This document shows positions 10,804-27,481 of a stretch of DNA of 64,000 bases, one piece after another (the stretch's first letter is position 1; each line of letters starts with the position of its first letter). The translations under genes and the position numbers were made by a program. Location of the stretch: positions 3,968,001-4,032,000 of the forward strand of contig NC_089439.1 of the NCBI RefSeq assembly GCF_026210795.1. Direction: 5' to 3'. The notes beneath the pieces were generated by a model, which was given only the letters and a program-made list of their open reading frames with translations, searched no databases and was not told the DNA's origin. The DNA comes from Rhizophagus irregularis. Lineage: Eukaryota; Glomeromycota; Glomeromycetes; Glomerales; Glomeraceae.

Positions 10804-11360
10804 TGACTAAAAATATATATATCTTTTATTTGTATTATCATATAATAATTAATTTTTATAAGTATTAATGGTATAAAAGAATAAATCATATGAAAGTTGT
10901 CAGTTAAGTGACGAAATAAAAAATACACGTGATGAAACTTTAAAATAGTAAAATTTATTGTGTAAAAATGATGATTATCTTTTTTTCTTTTTTTTCTTTT
11001 TTTTTTTGACAATGGTGAATTGATCTATCATAAAGCTTCGAGAGAAAAAAAATTAAAGTAGTTTAAGACTAAAAAAAATTCTCATTTAACTTTCTATATA
11101 CAGATCAAATTAAAATAAATCTTATTTTTACGTCAAAGCTCAATGAAAGTTTCTTTTCAAGTAAACAAAATATCGTGCTTAAAAACGTAACCGTTACACG
11201 ATAAATTCTTCACGTTTTCTATTACCCTTCCTTTTTTTTTTAAAAAAAAATTTTTTTTTTTTTTTACACATCTTCCGTGTTTTATATCTTTTTCCTCATA
11301 TAAAAAGTGGCGATTTATACTCTCCCCCCAAAAAATTATAAAAAAAAAAAACGAATAAAT
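10804..11360. promoter_or_regulatory. Intergenic with TATA box before the next gene
   Basis: AT-rich spacer. The string tataaaaag at 11298-11306 lies 55 bases before the ATG at 11361 and matches similarly placed boxes before other plus-strand genes in this window. Confidence 0.45.
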
Positions 11361-11878
11361 ATGTCGGCGAAACTTTCTTTACTTAATCTTCACCTTCGTT
11401 TACTTCCAAGTAAAGTTGAGTCTTTTATAGACAAGACGAAAAAAGAATTTAAAGAGGTTGTAAATAGAGATGATTGTTCGGAAGAAGACGTACCACTTGA
11501 TTTTGATTTAATATTTAGTAATCCAAGAGTTGATTTGTATTCATTTGATATGGAAACTACTCAAAATGAAGTTATGAATGATCCTGAATCTATGGATAAT
11601 TATGATGATTCCAAGAAACAAAAAAAGGTGACATTATAATCATTTTTTTTTTTATTCTTTTCATATTAAAAATTTATTAAAATTTTTATTATCATTATTA
11701 GAAGACAATGTATAATCGTGTCAAGAAACGTATTATTGATCAACTATCCAAGGATAAAATGGATAAAATCAAATCAAAGGAACCCTCAACTTCCAGTAAC
11801 CTCCCTTCTAATCGTGTAACGTTAGTCAAAGGAATTCGCGTTCACGTTTATTGTGATGATGAAAATGTTAAATTGTAA
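11361..11878 (+). CDS. Two-exon hypothetical protein, 147 residues
   Basis: Exons join(11361..11627, 11702..11878), phase 0, with donor AAG|GTGACA and acceptor ATTATTAG. The protein starts MSAKLSLLNLHLRLLPSKVE. It has an acidic middle (residues 40-85, many Asp/Glu) and a basic second exon (KKRIIDQLSKDKMDKIK), then ends HVYCDDENVKL. No domain, signal peptide or membrane segment is recognised. The start was chosen at the ATG after an AT-rich leader and behind a TATA box; an in-frame upstream ATG at 11307 lies only one base past that box. It may be a small nuclear or cytosolic charged protein, but I cannot name a function. Confidence 0.6.
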
Positions 11879-12676
11879 ATATGTTATTTAAAATGATTGA
11901 TTCTTACATGATTGTAAATATTTTGTTGTAAATGTTTGAATCATTCATATACGCGTTTATATTTGATATTTGTTGAAATATTTGAATATTTGTGTAATAT
12001 ATGTACATAAAAAAAATTATTTTTGCTTAAAACAAAACCTTTTTTCCTTTTTTTTTTTTTACAAAATGTGATTATTGTGATATAAATAATTTTATCGATT
12101 CTTTTAAATCATGATCATTTTATGATTATTATTTTTAACTGGGCGAAAGAAAAAAATCATAATAATAATCGATAAAGTTTTTGAACCGTGATAATTTACT
12201 AGGTGATAAAGGTGATGAAACGAAATTTTTATATAATTATGTAAACATGATATAAAGTTATTATAATCAATAAATCAATAATGATTATGGGATCATTTGT
12301 TTTTCATTTTTTAATTATTGAAAATATCATATGATCTTAATAATTCTCTTATTTTATTAATATATTAATATAAGATCTCTTTTTTTTTTATTTCTTCATT
12401 TTCATATTTTTTAATATCTACAATTTTCAACAAAGTATTGTAAATCTTCGATATATAATATACATAATATACATAATATACTAAATTACTAATAAATATA
12501 TCTTATATATTCCTTTTAGGAAATATCCCTCGATCAATCGATTTAACTTAGGCATGTGCTCAAAGTTACACAAGTTAACCTATAAAAAGTAATTCTAATT
12601 TCATTCAATTTTCATTTTGTTTACTTTATACTTTCTTTTTCTTTTACTATTAAAGAAAAAAGAAAAAGAAAAAAAT
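11879..12676. promoter_or_regulatory. Intergenic with TATA box before the NTPase gene
   Basis: AT-rich spacer of about 800 bases. A tataaaaag box at 12581-12589 lies about 95 bases before the ATG at 12677. Nothing else is recognised. Confidence 0.45.
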
Positions 12677-13336
12677 ATGCCATCCCTTTTCTTAACAGGA
12701 AAACCCAGAGTTGGTAAATCTACTATAATTAGAAATTTGATAAAATATTTACAAACTACTTATTCGGAAACAATTTCAACTCATGGTTTTTATACATCTG
12801 AAGTATCAAAAGAACCAAATAATTTTAGGATAGGATTTGACATAATCACAATCGATGGACAAAAAGGTGTACTTTCACGTAAAAAAGAGTATTGGATAGG
12901 AAATCCTCCTGATAATAATACACCAAAAGTTGGAAATTATATAATTAATTTAAAAGAATTTGAAAGGTTAGCTATACCTTCAATTACTACTACTATTCAT
13001 AATAAGGAGAAAAAGATTGAAAAAAATAAATTAGATGTGATCATAATTGATGAAGTTGGTAAAATGGAATGTTTTTCAAATGATTTTAATGAAATTGTTA
13101 GAAATTTAGTATTAAAAGATAATGATAGTAAAGGAAATGAAAATATTTTTGTTATTGGTACTGTTGCGATGAATCATGATGGTTTAGCTAAAGAGATTAG
13201 AAATAAAGCTGGATTTGGAAATTTTTGTGAATCAAAAGATATAAATAAAAATCTTATAATTTGGGAGGTTACTTATGATAATAGGGATTATATAGTTGAT
13301 AATATTGTTTATGAATTAGAAAAAATGATTAAATGA
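12677..13336 (+). CDS. Nucleoside-triphosphatase, THEP1/NTPCR family
   Basis: Single exon, 219 residues from MPSLFLTGK. The P-loop GKPRVGKST (residues 8-16) and the Walker B box VIIIDEVGKME (121-131) are diagnostic of the THEP1-type P-loop NTPases. These include human NTPCR and the bacterial and archaeal THEP1 proteins, which hydrolyse NTPs to NDPs. Length is close to the family's usual 180-200 residues, with small insertions. The open frame extends 20 codons upstream as a Lys/Glu/Phe low-complexity leader, so the ATG right before the P-loop strand is preferred. The protein is probably cytosolic; no targeting signal is visible. It converges with the unknown gene at 13,621. Confidence 0.88.
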   Translation: MPSLFLTGKPRVGKSTIIRNLIKYLQTTYSETISTHGFYTSEVSKEPNNFRIGFDIITIDGQKGVLSRKKEYWIGNPPDNNTPKVGNYIINLKEFERLAIPSITTTIHNKEKKIEKNKLDVIIIDEVGKMECFSNDFNEIVRNLVLKDNDSKGNENIFVIGTVAMNHDGLAKEIRNKAGFGNFCESKDINKNLIIWEVTYDNRDYIVDNIVYELEKMIK

Positions 13337-13385
13337 CGGGAATTTTTAATGGGTAACTTTAATTAATAGGGTTCAATTTATCTAA

Positions 13386-13462
13386 ATTTAGTACATTTAG
13401 TTGTCAATTTAGTCAATTAAGTAAATTTAGTCAATTTAGTCGATTTAGTCGATTTAGTCGAA
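13386..13462. repeat. Degenerate short repeats (atttagtcga)
   Basis: Seven or so copies of a motif like atttagtc(g/a) lie in the 285-bp convergent spacer. Low-complexity minisatellite. Confidence 0.7.
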
Positions 13463-13620
13463 ATTTGTTACTGCGCCTCATTTATGGAAAATCGCGTTTA
13501 TTAGTAAAGTGTTTAATTGTCTTTTATAGCATTTATTATAATAATATTATTATTATTATTAAAAAAAAAGTAAAAAAAAAAATTGTACTTTCATCTATAT
13601 TTATTCTCAACCCGAATTAT

Positions 13621-14199
13621 TTATCCTTGACAATAAGCTTTTAAATATACTGAAACATCCTTTTCCTCCAAAATTCCCAAAGCTTCAGAAATAACATCTT
13701 CCCTACCATTAAATTGTCTAATAATATCTAAACAATGAATCATATCTCTTCTAAGATTAAGTTCTCTTGTATCTTCAGTCCAATACCCACTTCCCCAAGG
13801 ATCACATAACCAAATATCATCTTCAAAATCATATTTATTATGTCTATGTAAATAAGGTGCCATCCATCTCATAACTAATTCTCTTGTAGGTGTAAGTATT
13901 TCTGCTAAACATTCAAATGTTTGAAGATTATAAGAAACACTTGTTAATAAAGTAACAAAAGCATCCATACCACATGCTGAAGTTGGTGCTTCATCCCATA
14001 CTTTTAATGATAATTCTTCATTAAAAGGTGATGCTGTAGTTGCTGTTCTACGTTTATATGATAACCATAATTCTTGTCCTGGTAATATATTTGATTTTAA
14101 TATGATTAAAAAATTTCTTTCTTGATGTTCGTTTGGAGCTTGGTAAACTTGTACAAAACGTTCAACGAACCGTCTTAAATCAGCTCCTTTTGGATTCAT
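13621..14199 (-). CDS. Hypothetical protein, 192 residues
   Basis: Single exon from ATG at 14199. Composition is that of a normal globular protein: Trp-rich (seven Trp), with an acidic patch and motifs such as LPGQELWLSYKRR (residues 55-67) and WLCDPWGSGYW (129-139), ending in helical sequence. There are no low-complexity runs, unlike much of the window, and no membrane segment. I do not recognise the family. The first half, with an ILPGQELWLSY-like segment, recalls the end of SET domains (ILPGEELLLSY), where a conserved Tyr follows such a loop. That resemblance is short, and no catalytic NHS motif is present. A decayed or very divergent SET protein is possible but unproven. Confidence 0.6.
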   Translation of the reverse strand: MNPKGADLRRFVERFVQVYQAPNEHQERNFLIILKSNILPGQELWLSYKRRTATTASPFNEELSLKVWDEAPTSACGMDAFVTLLTSVSYNLQTFECLAEILTPTRELVMRWMAPYLHRHNKYDFEDDIWLCDPWGSGYWTEDTRELNLRRDMIHCLDIIRQFNGREDVISEALGILEEKDVSVYLKAYCQG

Positions 14200-14902
14200 T
14201 TAAAAAAGAAAATCACGGTTTGAAAATTATTTATTAAGATTATTATAGTTAATTATCCAAAGAGTTTAAAAAAAAATTATATATATTTGGTCCTTTTTTT
14301 TTTTACGGAAAAAATCTCAAATTATAAAGTATGAAAAAAAAGATTTACGAACTTTTTTTAGTAAAAAAATAAGATCAACAACGTAATACTAATGTAATGA
14401 AAGGTGGTACTACCCGTTTTTTTTTTATTGCCGAATCATGCGAATCATGCGATTATAATGACGATGATAGTGTTACCCAATTTATTAGTTTTTAACCATA
14501 TTTAGGTTGGCTTATTTACTATTTGAAGGAAATAACTTTTATTCGTCAAAAAAATTTATCAAAAAGTAGTATAATATTAAATATTTCTCCGGAATACAGT
14601 TTTTTTTTTAAAATTAAAATTTTTACTGACATGCCGATGCATCATTGTATCAATTGTACGACCACCGCGCCGTAATTCGGTAATAATAGTAATAATTTGA
14701 AACTTTAATTTCATGTAATAATTATATGACCCGCCACATGAACCTGATCTGAGGCACGATTACATCGGATTACCCTCCGTATTTTATTATATAAATATAT
14801 TAAATAAAATTAATAAAATTACAAATATAATATTAAATCTATATATAAATTATTATTAAGTTATACATAATAGAAGTTTTTGTAAATAATAAAATTCTTT
14901 TT
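14200..14902. other. Intergenic, no gene seen
   Basis: AT-rich spacer between the unknown protein and the 3' end of the glycosyltransferase. A duplicated 9-mer cgaatcatg occurs near 14434. No frame or RNA gene is recognised. Confidence 0.55.
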
Positions 14903-17078
14903 TTAATTAAGTTTTTTTCTTAATTTTAGTAAAGCCGTTCGATAAACTTTAATATATTCTTCAATAGGTCCACCAGGTCTATTCCATCCTAATTTTAATG
15001 CATCTTTAATTATTTTTCTAATAAAAATTTCTTTTTCTATAGGATTATTATTTAATCTTATCATATCATCTACAGAATTATTTAATGCTATTTTCATTTC
15101 GTTAATTGAAAGTTCGGAATTATTTTCATCTTTTAAATTATATAAATAAGAATTATAATTATTCATATTTGTCTTATTAACTAAATATTCTTTTAATTTT
15201 TCGGATCCAATACTAACTATTGGACTTCCAAATAATAATCCTTCAGCTGCTGCCATTAACCCAAAACTTTCCGTTTTACTTGGTACAAATAATATATCTG
15301 CTGCTGTTCTATATAAATTTCCCCAACTCAATTTAAAATCTACATCGTCTATAATTACAAGATTATTGGGATAATAGTTTACAAGATGTTTTAATGAACT
15401 TATAGGAAAACCACTATCTTCCATAATTATAAATTTAATATTTTTTGATACTAAAAGATCTATCGCCGCTTGGAAAAATTCTAATCCTTTAGTGTACTGA
15501 AAATTTCCAATAAATAAAACTATTGTACGATTTAAATCTTCCTTTAATAGTAATCCTTCTCTGACTAAATGAAGTTTTGCGTTAAATTTTGATGTGGTAA
15601 TAAGTGATTGTGTAGAATTTTCTATTGATTCGGCATATAAAAGAGCTGGATCAAAATTGTGAATGTTTTTTGGAAAATTCGAATTGGTTTCTACTAACAG
15701 TATATCATTAAATGGATTATATAAATTAAAATCAAGTCCATTTGAGATACCAATCCACTCTCCTTTAATAGCTCTTTTAAGAATACTTGGTATTATAAGT
15801 TCTTTTGCATAGAAATCCATCGAGTCTTCAACCATTTCTTGAGCGATAATTTTGGAAGTAAAAGTTACCATTTGTGCTTGATCGATTCCAATTGCTGATG
15901 TATACAATTGACGCCCATTAAAATATTGTGATCTTACTTTAGGATAATTTTTTAATTCTATAAATTTCTGTACATTAACGATCGAATTTGAATATAAATG
16001 TTCTTTAAGATGATCATGTATAGTATAAACAATTGATGGTGGTGCCATTTTAAATTTTCCTCCTACATATAATGATTTCATAAATTCAATTACAAGAGCA
16101 TTTGGTGATCCATGAAGGTGCACAACATCTACACCTCTAGCTTCCTTTAAATCAAAAAGTGGTGTATCGATATCCGTATTAAGATATGTAATCAGTTCAG
16201 CAGCTGCCTTACAAAAAAATATATCTTGCCAATCTTGTGATAATGGATATCGTGAAGAATAAATTCCCGTAGCATCATCAGCTATAAAAGATAAATCAAG
16301 AGGAAATACGCCTTTTGGTGATCCAATTAAGTAAACTTGAACCGAACGAGGTTCCGAAAGGTTCGTGATCTTACCATTTGGATCATCTGGATTACTCGTA
16401 ATATTCCACAAAAATCTGTGAACAAAAAATTTTACAGGTTTCCATTTTTGATGACTATCACGAATTTGTACTTCTAGTTGAGCAAATTTTTGTAACCTAT
16501 ATAATCTCTTTATAAAAGAATAATAAGGTATTATCACATTCACATCAAGTGAACCATTATTCGCTTGTGATGATGCCAAACTTGTTACTACTTGACCCAC
16601 ATTACTCAATGTTGCTGGTCCAAATTCTTTACTAACGTGATAAATTGTTGTACCTTCTATCAATTCAGCTGGTATATTTTGATCTAATCCAATATATGGT
16701 ATCGAATCATATTTCTGTTTTTCTATAAAAATTTAAATTTATTTAATATATATTTATATGTAATATATATTATATACATATAAATAAAAATATTTTTTTA
16801 AAATATTATATAATACTCTTACCTATTAAAAGTTGGTGATATTCCCCTCCAGGGAATATTGGACTTAAAATAGTATGAAATAAAGCAAGACAAAAAATTA
16901 ATAAAATAAAAAATATAATAGGTTTATATCTTCTTTTTTCAAATAAAGATGATATTTTATTAACGGTACGCTTAAAAAAAGAGGACCTATTCGCAAATGA
17001 AGATTTTAAAGGATTATGTTCAGATGGTACACGAATACTTGGTGAAACTGATCGTGTTCTAGCTTTCAAAGGTTTCAT
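14903..17078 (-). CDS. Membrane-anchored GT5-like glycosyltransferase (starch/glycogen synthase fold)
   Basis: Two exons complement(14903..16722, 16823..17078) give 691 residues; the phase-1 intron has GTAAGA and TATAG borders. The N-terminus is short and basic, with one transmembrane helix at about 53-75, the layout of a type II Golgi or plasma-membrane enzyme. After residue 90 comes a GT-B fold. The N-terminal domain opens IYHVSKEFGPATLSNVGQVV, matching the Glyco_transf_5 start (hxxxExxPxxKxGGLGDV). VVHLHGSPNALV stands where synthases have the HDWH loop. The C-terminal domain has a glycosyltransferase-1 acceptor/donor region with TESFGLMAAAEG. A nucleotide-sugar glucosyltransferase is likely; substrate and product (a glucan or a glycan) cannot be read. 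It is divergently arranged with the P-type ATPase. Confidence 0.78.
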
Positions 17079-17527
17079 ATTATTATTATTATTATTTTTT
17101 TTAAATTTTATATTAATTTATTTTAATAGTATATTCTTTTTTAATAAAATAAATAAAATAAGACCAAATACAGAAATATTGAGAAAAAAACTATAAAAAA
17201 TTATTTATTTTAAAAAAGAATGGGAGGTTTTTTTTTAAAGTGATGTTTAATATGGAAATCCAATTTATTTTATCGTCGTACCTATGAAAATCAGTGTAAA
17301 TCGTGACTAACCAATAAGAGATATAAAACGAAATCTAGAATTATTATTCAAGTTTGGAATTTGGGTACTTTCTATTTTTCTAACGTACATAAGATTAACC
17401 CAATTAACTAAATGATGTAATAATTTATGCTCATTACCACATCTGGCGCTTCCTGATAAATCTGGTACAACCCCATTTTTCGAATCTATAAAAGCAAGCT
17501 GATGTGCTGCTAAAAATCAATACAACA
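17079..17527. promoter_or_regulatory. Divergent promoter region with TATA box
   Basis: This 449-bp region lies between the glycosyltransferase start (-) and the ATPase start (+). A tataaaag box at 17487-17494 lies 34 bases before the ATPase ATG. Confidence 0.5.
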
Positions 17528-22281
<4,754 letters not shown>

Positions 22282-23777
22282 ATCTTAAAATATTTTATTC
22301 TTTAATAATTATAATTACTTGCTAGAATAATTACTTTTATAATTTTTTTTTTATCAGAAGGATAATTGTATATATTTTATTGTTGTTACTTTTTAAAAAT
22401 AAGTAATCAAATAATGACATTTGTAAAATTTTATATTTTTGTTGCAATTTTTCATATCGACATAAAAAAATAAATAAAGAAATAAAGAAAATAAAAAAGA
22501 AATCGACAGAAATAATAGATGGTTCTTTAACAATTAATTACCATAATAAAAGTCCCGCTAAATGTGGCTGGACCACACCTATAATTCGGAATACACGTGG
22601 AAATTTTTTAAATTTTTATATCTAACTATAACTTTTTTAACCAATCATTTTCTCAATCTACTCTAATAAAGTCCTAGTCTTTTTAAAAAATTTATCGAGA
22701 TTTTTTTATTGACTAGATCAACCACATGAAATCTGATCGATCTGATCGGGTTAGATTCGATTAAAAAAAATTAATTTTTAATCACCGATTCACTGTTAGT
22801 TAAAGTGATACTGAAGATTTTTATTACTGATTCTTCACGTTACTAGAATAATTCTTGATTGATCTATTGCAACGAGAAAATTATAATTGTGGCATTTCCA
22901 AATTGTAAAAAAAAAAAATTTTGAAAGCGAAGTTATTTAATAAATAATATTATAACTCATTCAAATAAGAAACCATTCATTTGTAACGTACCTGGACGCG
23001 GAATCGATGCTCTTTTAGTAAATTATTTAAGAAAAACACAATAAAATGAAACTTTTAGGCATTTGAAATTGGACCGCCATAAGAGATCATGTTGAGACAA
23101 CAGCCAATTGATAATCATAAAGTCCAATAGATGATGAGAAAAATGGTTGCAATAAAACAATAAAACAAAGAAAAGAGGTTTGATGGATCATTTAGCAATC
23201 AATAAAAGTGAAAAGTTTATCGTGGATGTAGAATAAGTTCGTAGTATTAGATTGCTTAAAAACATTAAAGACGATGAAACAATGACATTGAAAATCAATA
23301 GCTGGCGTTGTTAATAAATCGAAGAGACGATTCTGCAGAAAATATTAATATTTAACCAATGAACTACTTAAAGATCATAAGAATGTAATAAAAGTCTTTA
23401 TTTGTAAAGCGTGTCTTGTTAGACATTTTTACATATTCGGATGAATTTGGAATTACAACCGTTTTTAGATCATTCAAAGAACAATCTAATTCTTAGGTAA
23501 TTCTTAGGATAAAGGTAAAATACATTTACTATAACAAGATTTATTCTGATTTGTTCTTTAAAAAAAATTACTAATGTTAATTCTTGCTAAACATCGAAAC
23601 GAAATGATTTCGTGAATATTTATTAACATCTATTTTTTTTACAAACGTGTGGTATTTGCGTGACATTATTTACAATATAGATCACAAAAGAAAAATGTCT
23701 TCTATGAAATAAAAATAAAAATAAAAATTCTAAAGAAAAAATACAAAGAAAATTTAGGAGTATAAAACTCTTTTCTA
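22282..23777. other. Spacer at the left edge of the tandem array
   Basis: No gene is seen. The part at about 23,400-23,560 is similar to 36,735-36,930 downstream of copy C: a segment with tcttgttagac, then ttagatcatt, then ttctcaggataaggtaaaatac-like sequence. So 3' flank was duplicated with the array genes. Confidence 0.55.
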
Positions 23778-26320
23778 TCAAGTCTCGAATAATGCGTTCA
23801 TTTGTTCCCTATCTTCTTCAGATAATTTAGGTTTACTTGGATTACTGGATAATCTTCTCTTTTTTTCATTTTCAACAGCTGCTTGATGAGCTTTAGCAGC
23901 CTTATCAACTATATTTTCTACTTCTTTAATGATTTTTTTGAAAGTTTTGTACCATGATGGATCGTCATCTTCCACATTATTCTTCCCTTGTTGTATATTT
24001 ATTATATAATTGTTTTGAATAACATTAACTATGGTAACTTTGTCTAATTTATTATAATCGGGTGGCAACATATTTTTTAATGTACTTATATCATATTCAT
24101 TATAAGGAGAGGGTAATAATTCTTTTAATGCAATTAAATTCTCATCATCCTTTTCACTATAAGGGGGTGGTGGTGGCATTTCTTCACCATTGATTTCATA
24201 ATCATCTAGACACAATTCATCAACCAACTCTCCTGCAACATTATAACAATTATATAGATAATTTTTTGTTGAAATATTGAATAAAGTCTTCGTATCATTC
24301 GCATCATTCGCATCATTCGCATCATTCAAATCAGTTGCAATTTTAACTGCATTATCTGAAATAACTACATCATCCAAATAATTCTGATGTTTAAGTATTT
24401 CATCAATATCAAAAATTACTTCATAATTATCTAAATATAATGAATCGTCAAATTCTTCTATAAGTTTATAATAGTAATATTGATTTTCTGAAATTTTGGA
24501 CAAATCCTTCACATCGTTCACATCTTTCACAACTGTACCATTTGAAATAAATACATTATCATCTAAATGTTTCTGGTGATTAAGTATTTCATCGACGTCA
24601 AAAATCACTTCGTAATTATCCAGATACAATGCATCATCAAATTCTTCTATAAGATTATGATTACAGTACTGAAGTAAATCCTTTATATCCTTCGCATCAT
24701 TATTCACATCTTTTGTATCTTTTACAACTGCATTATTTGAAATAAATACATTATCATCTAAATGTTTCTGATGAATAAGTATTTCATCGACGTCAAAAAT
24801 CACTTCGTAATTATCCAGGTATAATGCATCATCAAATTCTTCTATAAAATTATGATTACAATATTGAAGTAAATCTTTTACTTCTTTCGCATCGTTCACA
24901 TCATTCATATTATCGTCATTTACATCTATTATATCTTTTACAACCGCATTATTTGAGATAATTACATCATTATCTAAATATTTCTGGTGATTAAGTGTTT
25001 CATCAACGTCAATATTCGCTTCAAAATTATCAAAAATATCTATATACAAATTCTGACGCTTAAATATATTCTCCTTAACAACTTCAATCTTCTCACTCTC
25101 AGCGTCATTATTCTCTTCAACTTCATTGTTATTTGTACCGTCAGTATCTTCCACCTCGATAGTTGGTACTTCCTCGATGGATGATTCCCCAATGGATGAT
25201 ACTTCCTCGAAGTTTGGCTCCTCCTCGATATTTCTCTCTAAAATTTCTTTTAGCTCCATTAAAATCGATCTAACTTCACTTCCGTCTCTAATTCCTTCTA
25301 AAATTTCTTTTAATTTCGATAAAATAGGTTCAATCTCGTCTTTTCTTTCGCTTTCTTCCTTTAACATTTCTTTTAATTTCATTAAAATCTGTTCATCAAT
25401 AGCTTTACCCCGTAACGATACAATATATTCAATTTGAAGTTTTCTTTCATTTTCTTTTCTTTCGATTTCCTTTCTTTCGATTTCCTTTCTCTCGATTTCT
25501 TTTCTTTTTTCTTCAAATATTTCTATTAGCTCTGAAAAAATATCCTCAACACTTTTATTCCTTTTATTATTTGATAGCTTACTATATCGTTCATTAATAT
25601 CATTAATATGCTCATCAATTTTACGTCGCTCTTCAAATAATTTGTTTACTCCTTCAACAATTTGCTTAATTTGCTTACGTTGTTGTTGATGTTCTTTTTG
25701 GGGATTCGTTAAAGTAGTTATTAATTTTTTAGAAAAACTCAATCTACGAGTTTTCTCCCCAGGAGAATTAGGAGGAGTAAGGTGAGTAGAGTCAATAGAG
25801 TGAGTAGAATGAGTAGAGTGAATAGTGTAAGTAGAGCGAGTAGAGTAAGTAGAGCATGAAGATAAAGGTCGTGAAGAAATATTCGTAGAGCTAGTCGTAG
25901 GGTCAGAAGAAATAGACCAGCTGTTGAATTTCGATTCGATCTACAAATAAAAATTTATTTCTCGTTATAAAAAAAGATTATATATATTTAGATTTTTTTT
26001 TTAATTTTACCTCTTCTTTGAATTCTTGTTTTGTGGTTTTTTCTTTTATAACATATAAAACTTCTACGGCCTTGAAAGTTAATTGTTTTTTTACGTGAGT
26101 TTCGATTATTTCATTACAAAAAGGAATTATTTTTTTAATATATTTTTTTATTTGAGGGAAAAATTCTTCAAGAATTCGTTGGATTAAATGTAAATATCCG
26201 ATTAAAAGAGTATCGATATTGTCAGGTAAAGAATATCCTAATAGTTCCCTAAAAAAAAAGAAGGAAAAAAAAAGGTATAATGGTTACCAATAATTATTAA
26301 CTTTTTTTTTAAAAAAAAAG

Positions 26321-26368
<48 letters not shown>

Positions 26369-27481
26369 ATTCATACATACCCTCCAGATTTAAGCACTTT
26401 ATATTCAATATTTCGGTAACTTGTATTCTTCTCTTTTACTCTTTCAAATTCTTTGATTGATAATTTAAATAATTTCTTGGAAAAATTTTTAATATGTTCT
26501 AAATTTGGTTGTTGACGTAATGTAAAGTACTTTTCGTGCATTTCTCTCCAATCATTATACCATTTCCCAGCGGAATATTCAAACTAAACGTTTTTTAAAA
26601 GTGGCGCAGCGTTAAAAATTTGTGGCGAAGTAAAATAAAATATTAAAAAAAAGATTTTTTTTTTTGTTACTTACGTCCAAAACATCAGTTAAGGAAGAAA
26701 GAGCGGAAAAATATTCACTATTCACAACATTAACAACAGTTTCTAAAACTTTACTACTTGTTGATACAAAGATATCAAGATTTGATTGATCATCTTTGAT
26801 TTTCCGCAAACAATTTCGAATTTCACGAAGTCTGAATATGACATTAGCATTAATGAATTTCGTATTTCTATACGTATTTCTATAAGTTGACCAAAATTTC
26901 GCGAGAGATTTATAAAAAGAAGTACGAATTTCTGTATTAATCATTTCAACAGATTGAGACAGTACGTATAATACTGATGACATAACGTTTCTACATATAA
27001 ATGTGATTGTGTTAAAAGGAAATGAATCGGTATTTGAACGACTTTACGTACTATAAAATTGTACTTACAGAAAAAGTTCCAATTGTGCTATAGTAGATTC
27101 ATCATAACATTCCCATTTATGATCCGAAAGATGTTTTGCCGCTTTAATAGCGAAATCTATCACTAAATAGAAAAAAAAACCAAAATTTAGAATAATTTTA
27201 AATGATAAAAACACACGATATAAAGAAACCATACCTTTCACATCTTCAATCCTCTCATTAGGACGACTTATTGAATCTTCCATTAACCGATTTATTTTAT
27301 GTAAAACATAATTATAAATTCTAAAATAGTATGTTTTCAAAAAATAAAAATTTAGTATATACGCTACCATTTTCTTAATCTTTTATTTGTATACTTACAA
27401 ACTATTTTTATCTGCCAACAATTTAAGAATTTCATTATATTCTTTAAATCGTGTTTCTGATATTATTGTGTTTGAAGACAT
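23778..27481 (-). CDS. Array copy A: seven-exon helical/acidic-repeat protein, unknown family
   Basis: Exons complement(23778..25940, 26011..26248, 26381..26583, 26675..26990, 27069..27162, 27235..27320, 27399..27481) give 1060 residues, intron phases 2,1,2,0,2,0. Exons 1-6 (1-340) are helical and conserved with the other copies, including MSSVLYVLSQ, LREIRNCLRKIKDDQSN, YKVLKSGG and YSLPDNIDTLLIGYLHLIQR. Exon 7 begins Ser/Thr-rich, then a Glu/Lys/Arg coiled coil, then four imperfect repeats of about 60-65 residues built on EEFDDALYLDNYEVIFDVDE ... HQKHLDD ... VVKD (about 24,220-25,060). Next come a PPPPPYSEK segment with a PPxY motif, an Ile/Val-Asn/Gln patch and the conserved tail SWYKTFKKIIKEVENIVDKA. 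There is no signal peptide or enzyme motif. Function unknown; a scaffold or signalling role is only inference. Confidence 0.8.
26321..26366. repeat. 46-base poly-A run in an intron of copy A
   Basis: An uninterrupted adenine run inside the intron between exons 5 and 6 (oligo-T on the coding strand, just before the polypyrimidine/acceptor side). It is one of the longest homopolymers in the window, and assembly length may be inexact. Confidence 0.85.

Noticed and set aside
10695-11012. 105-residue minus-strand frame
   Set aside because: Overlaps the glycosylase last exon and is Ser/Ile/Lys low-complexity.
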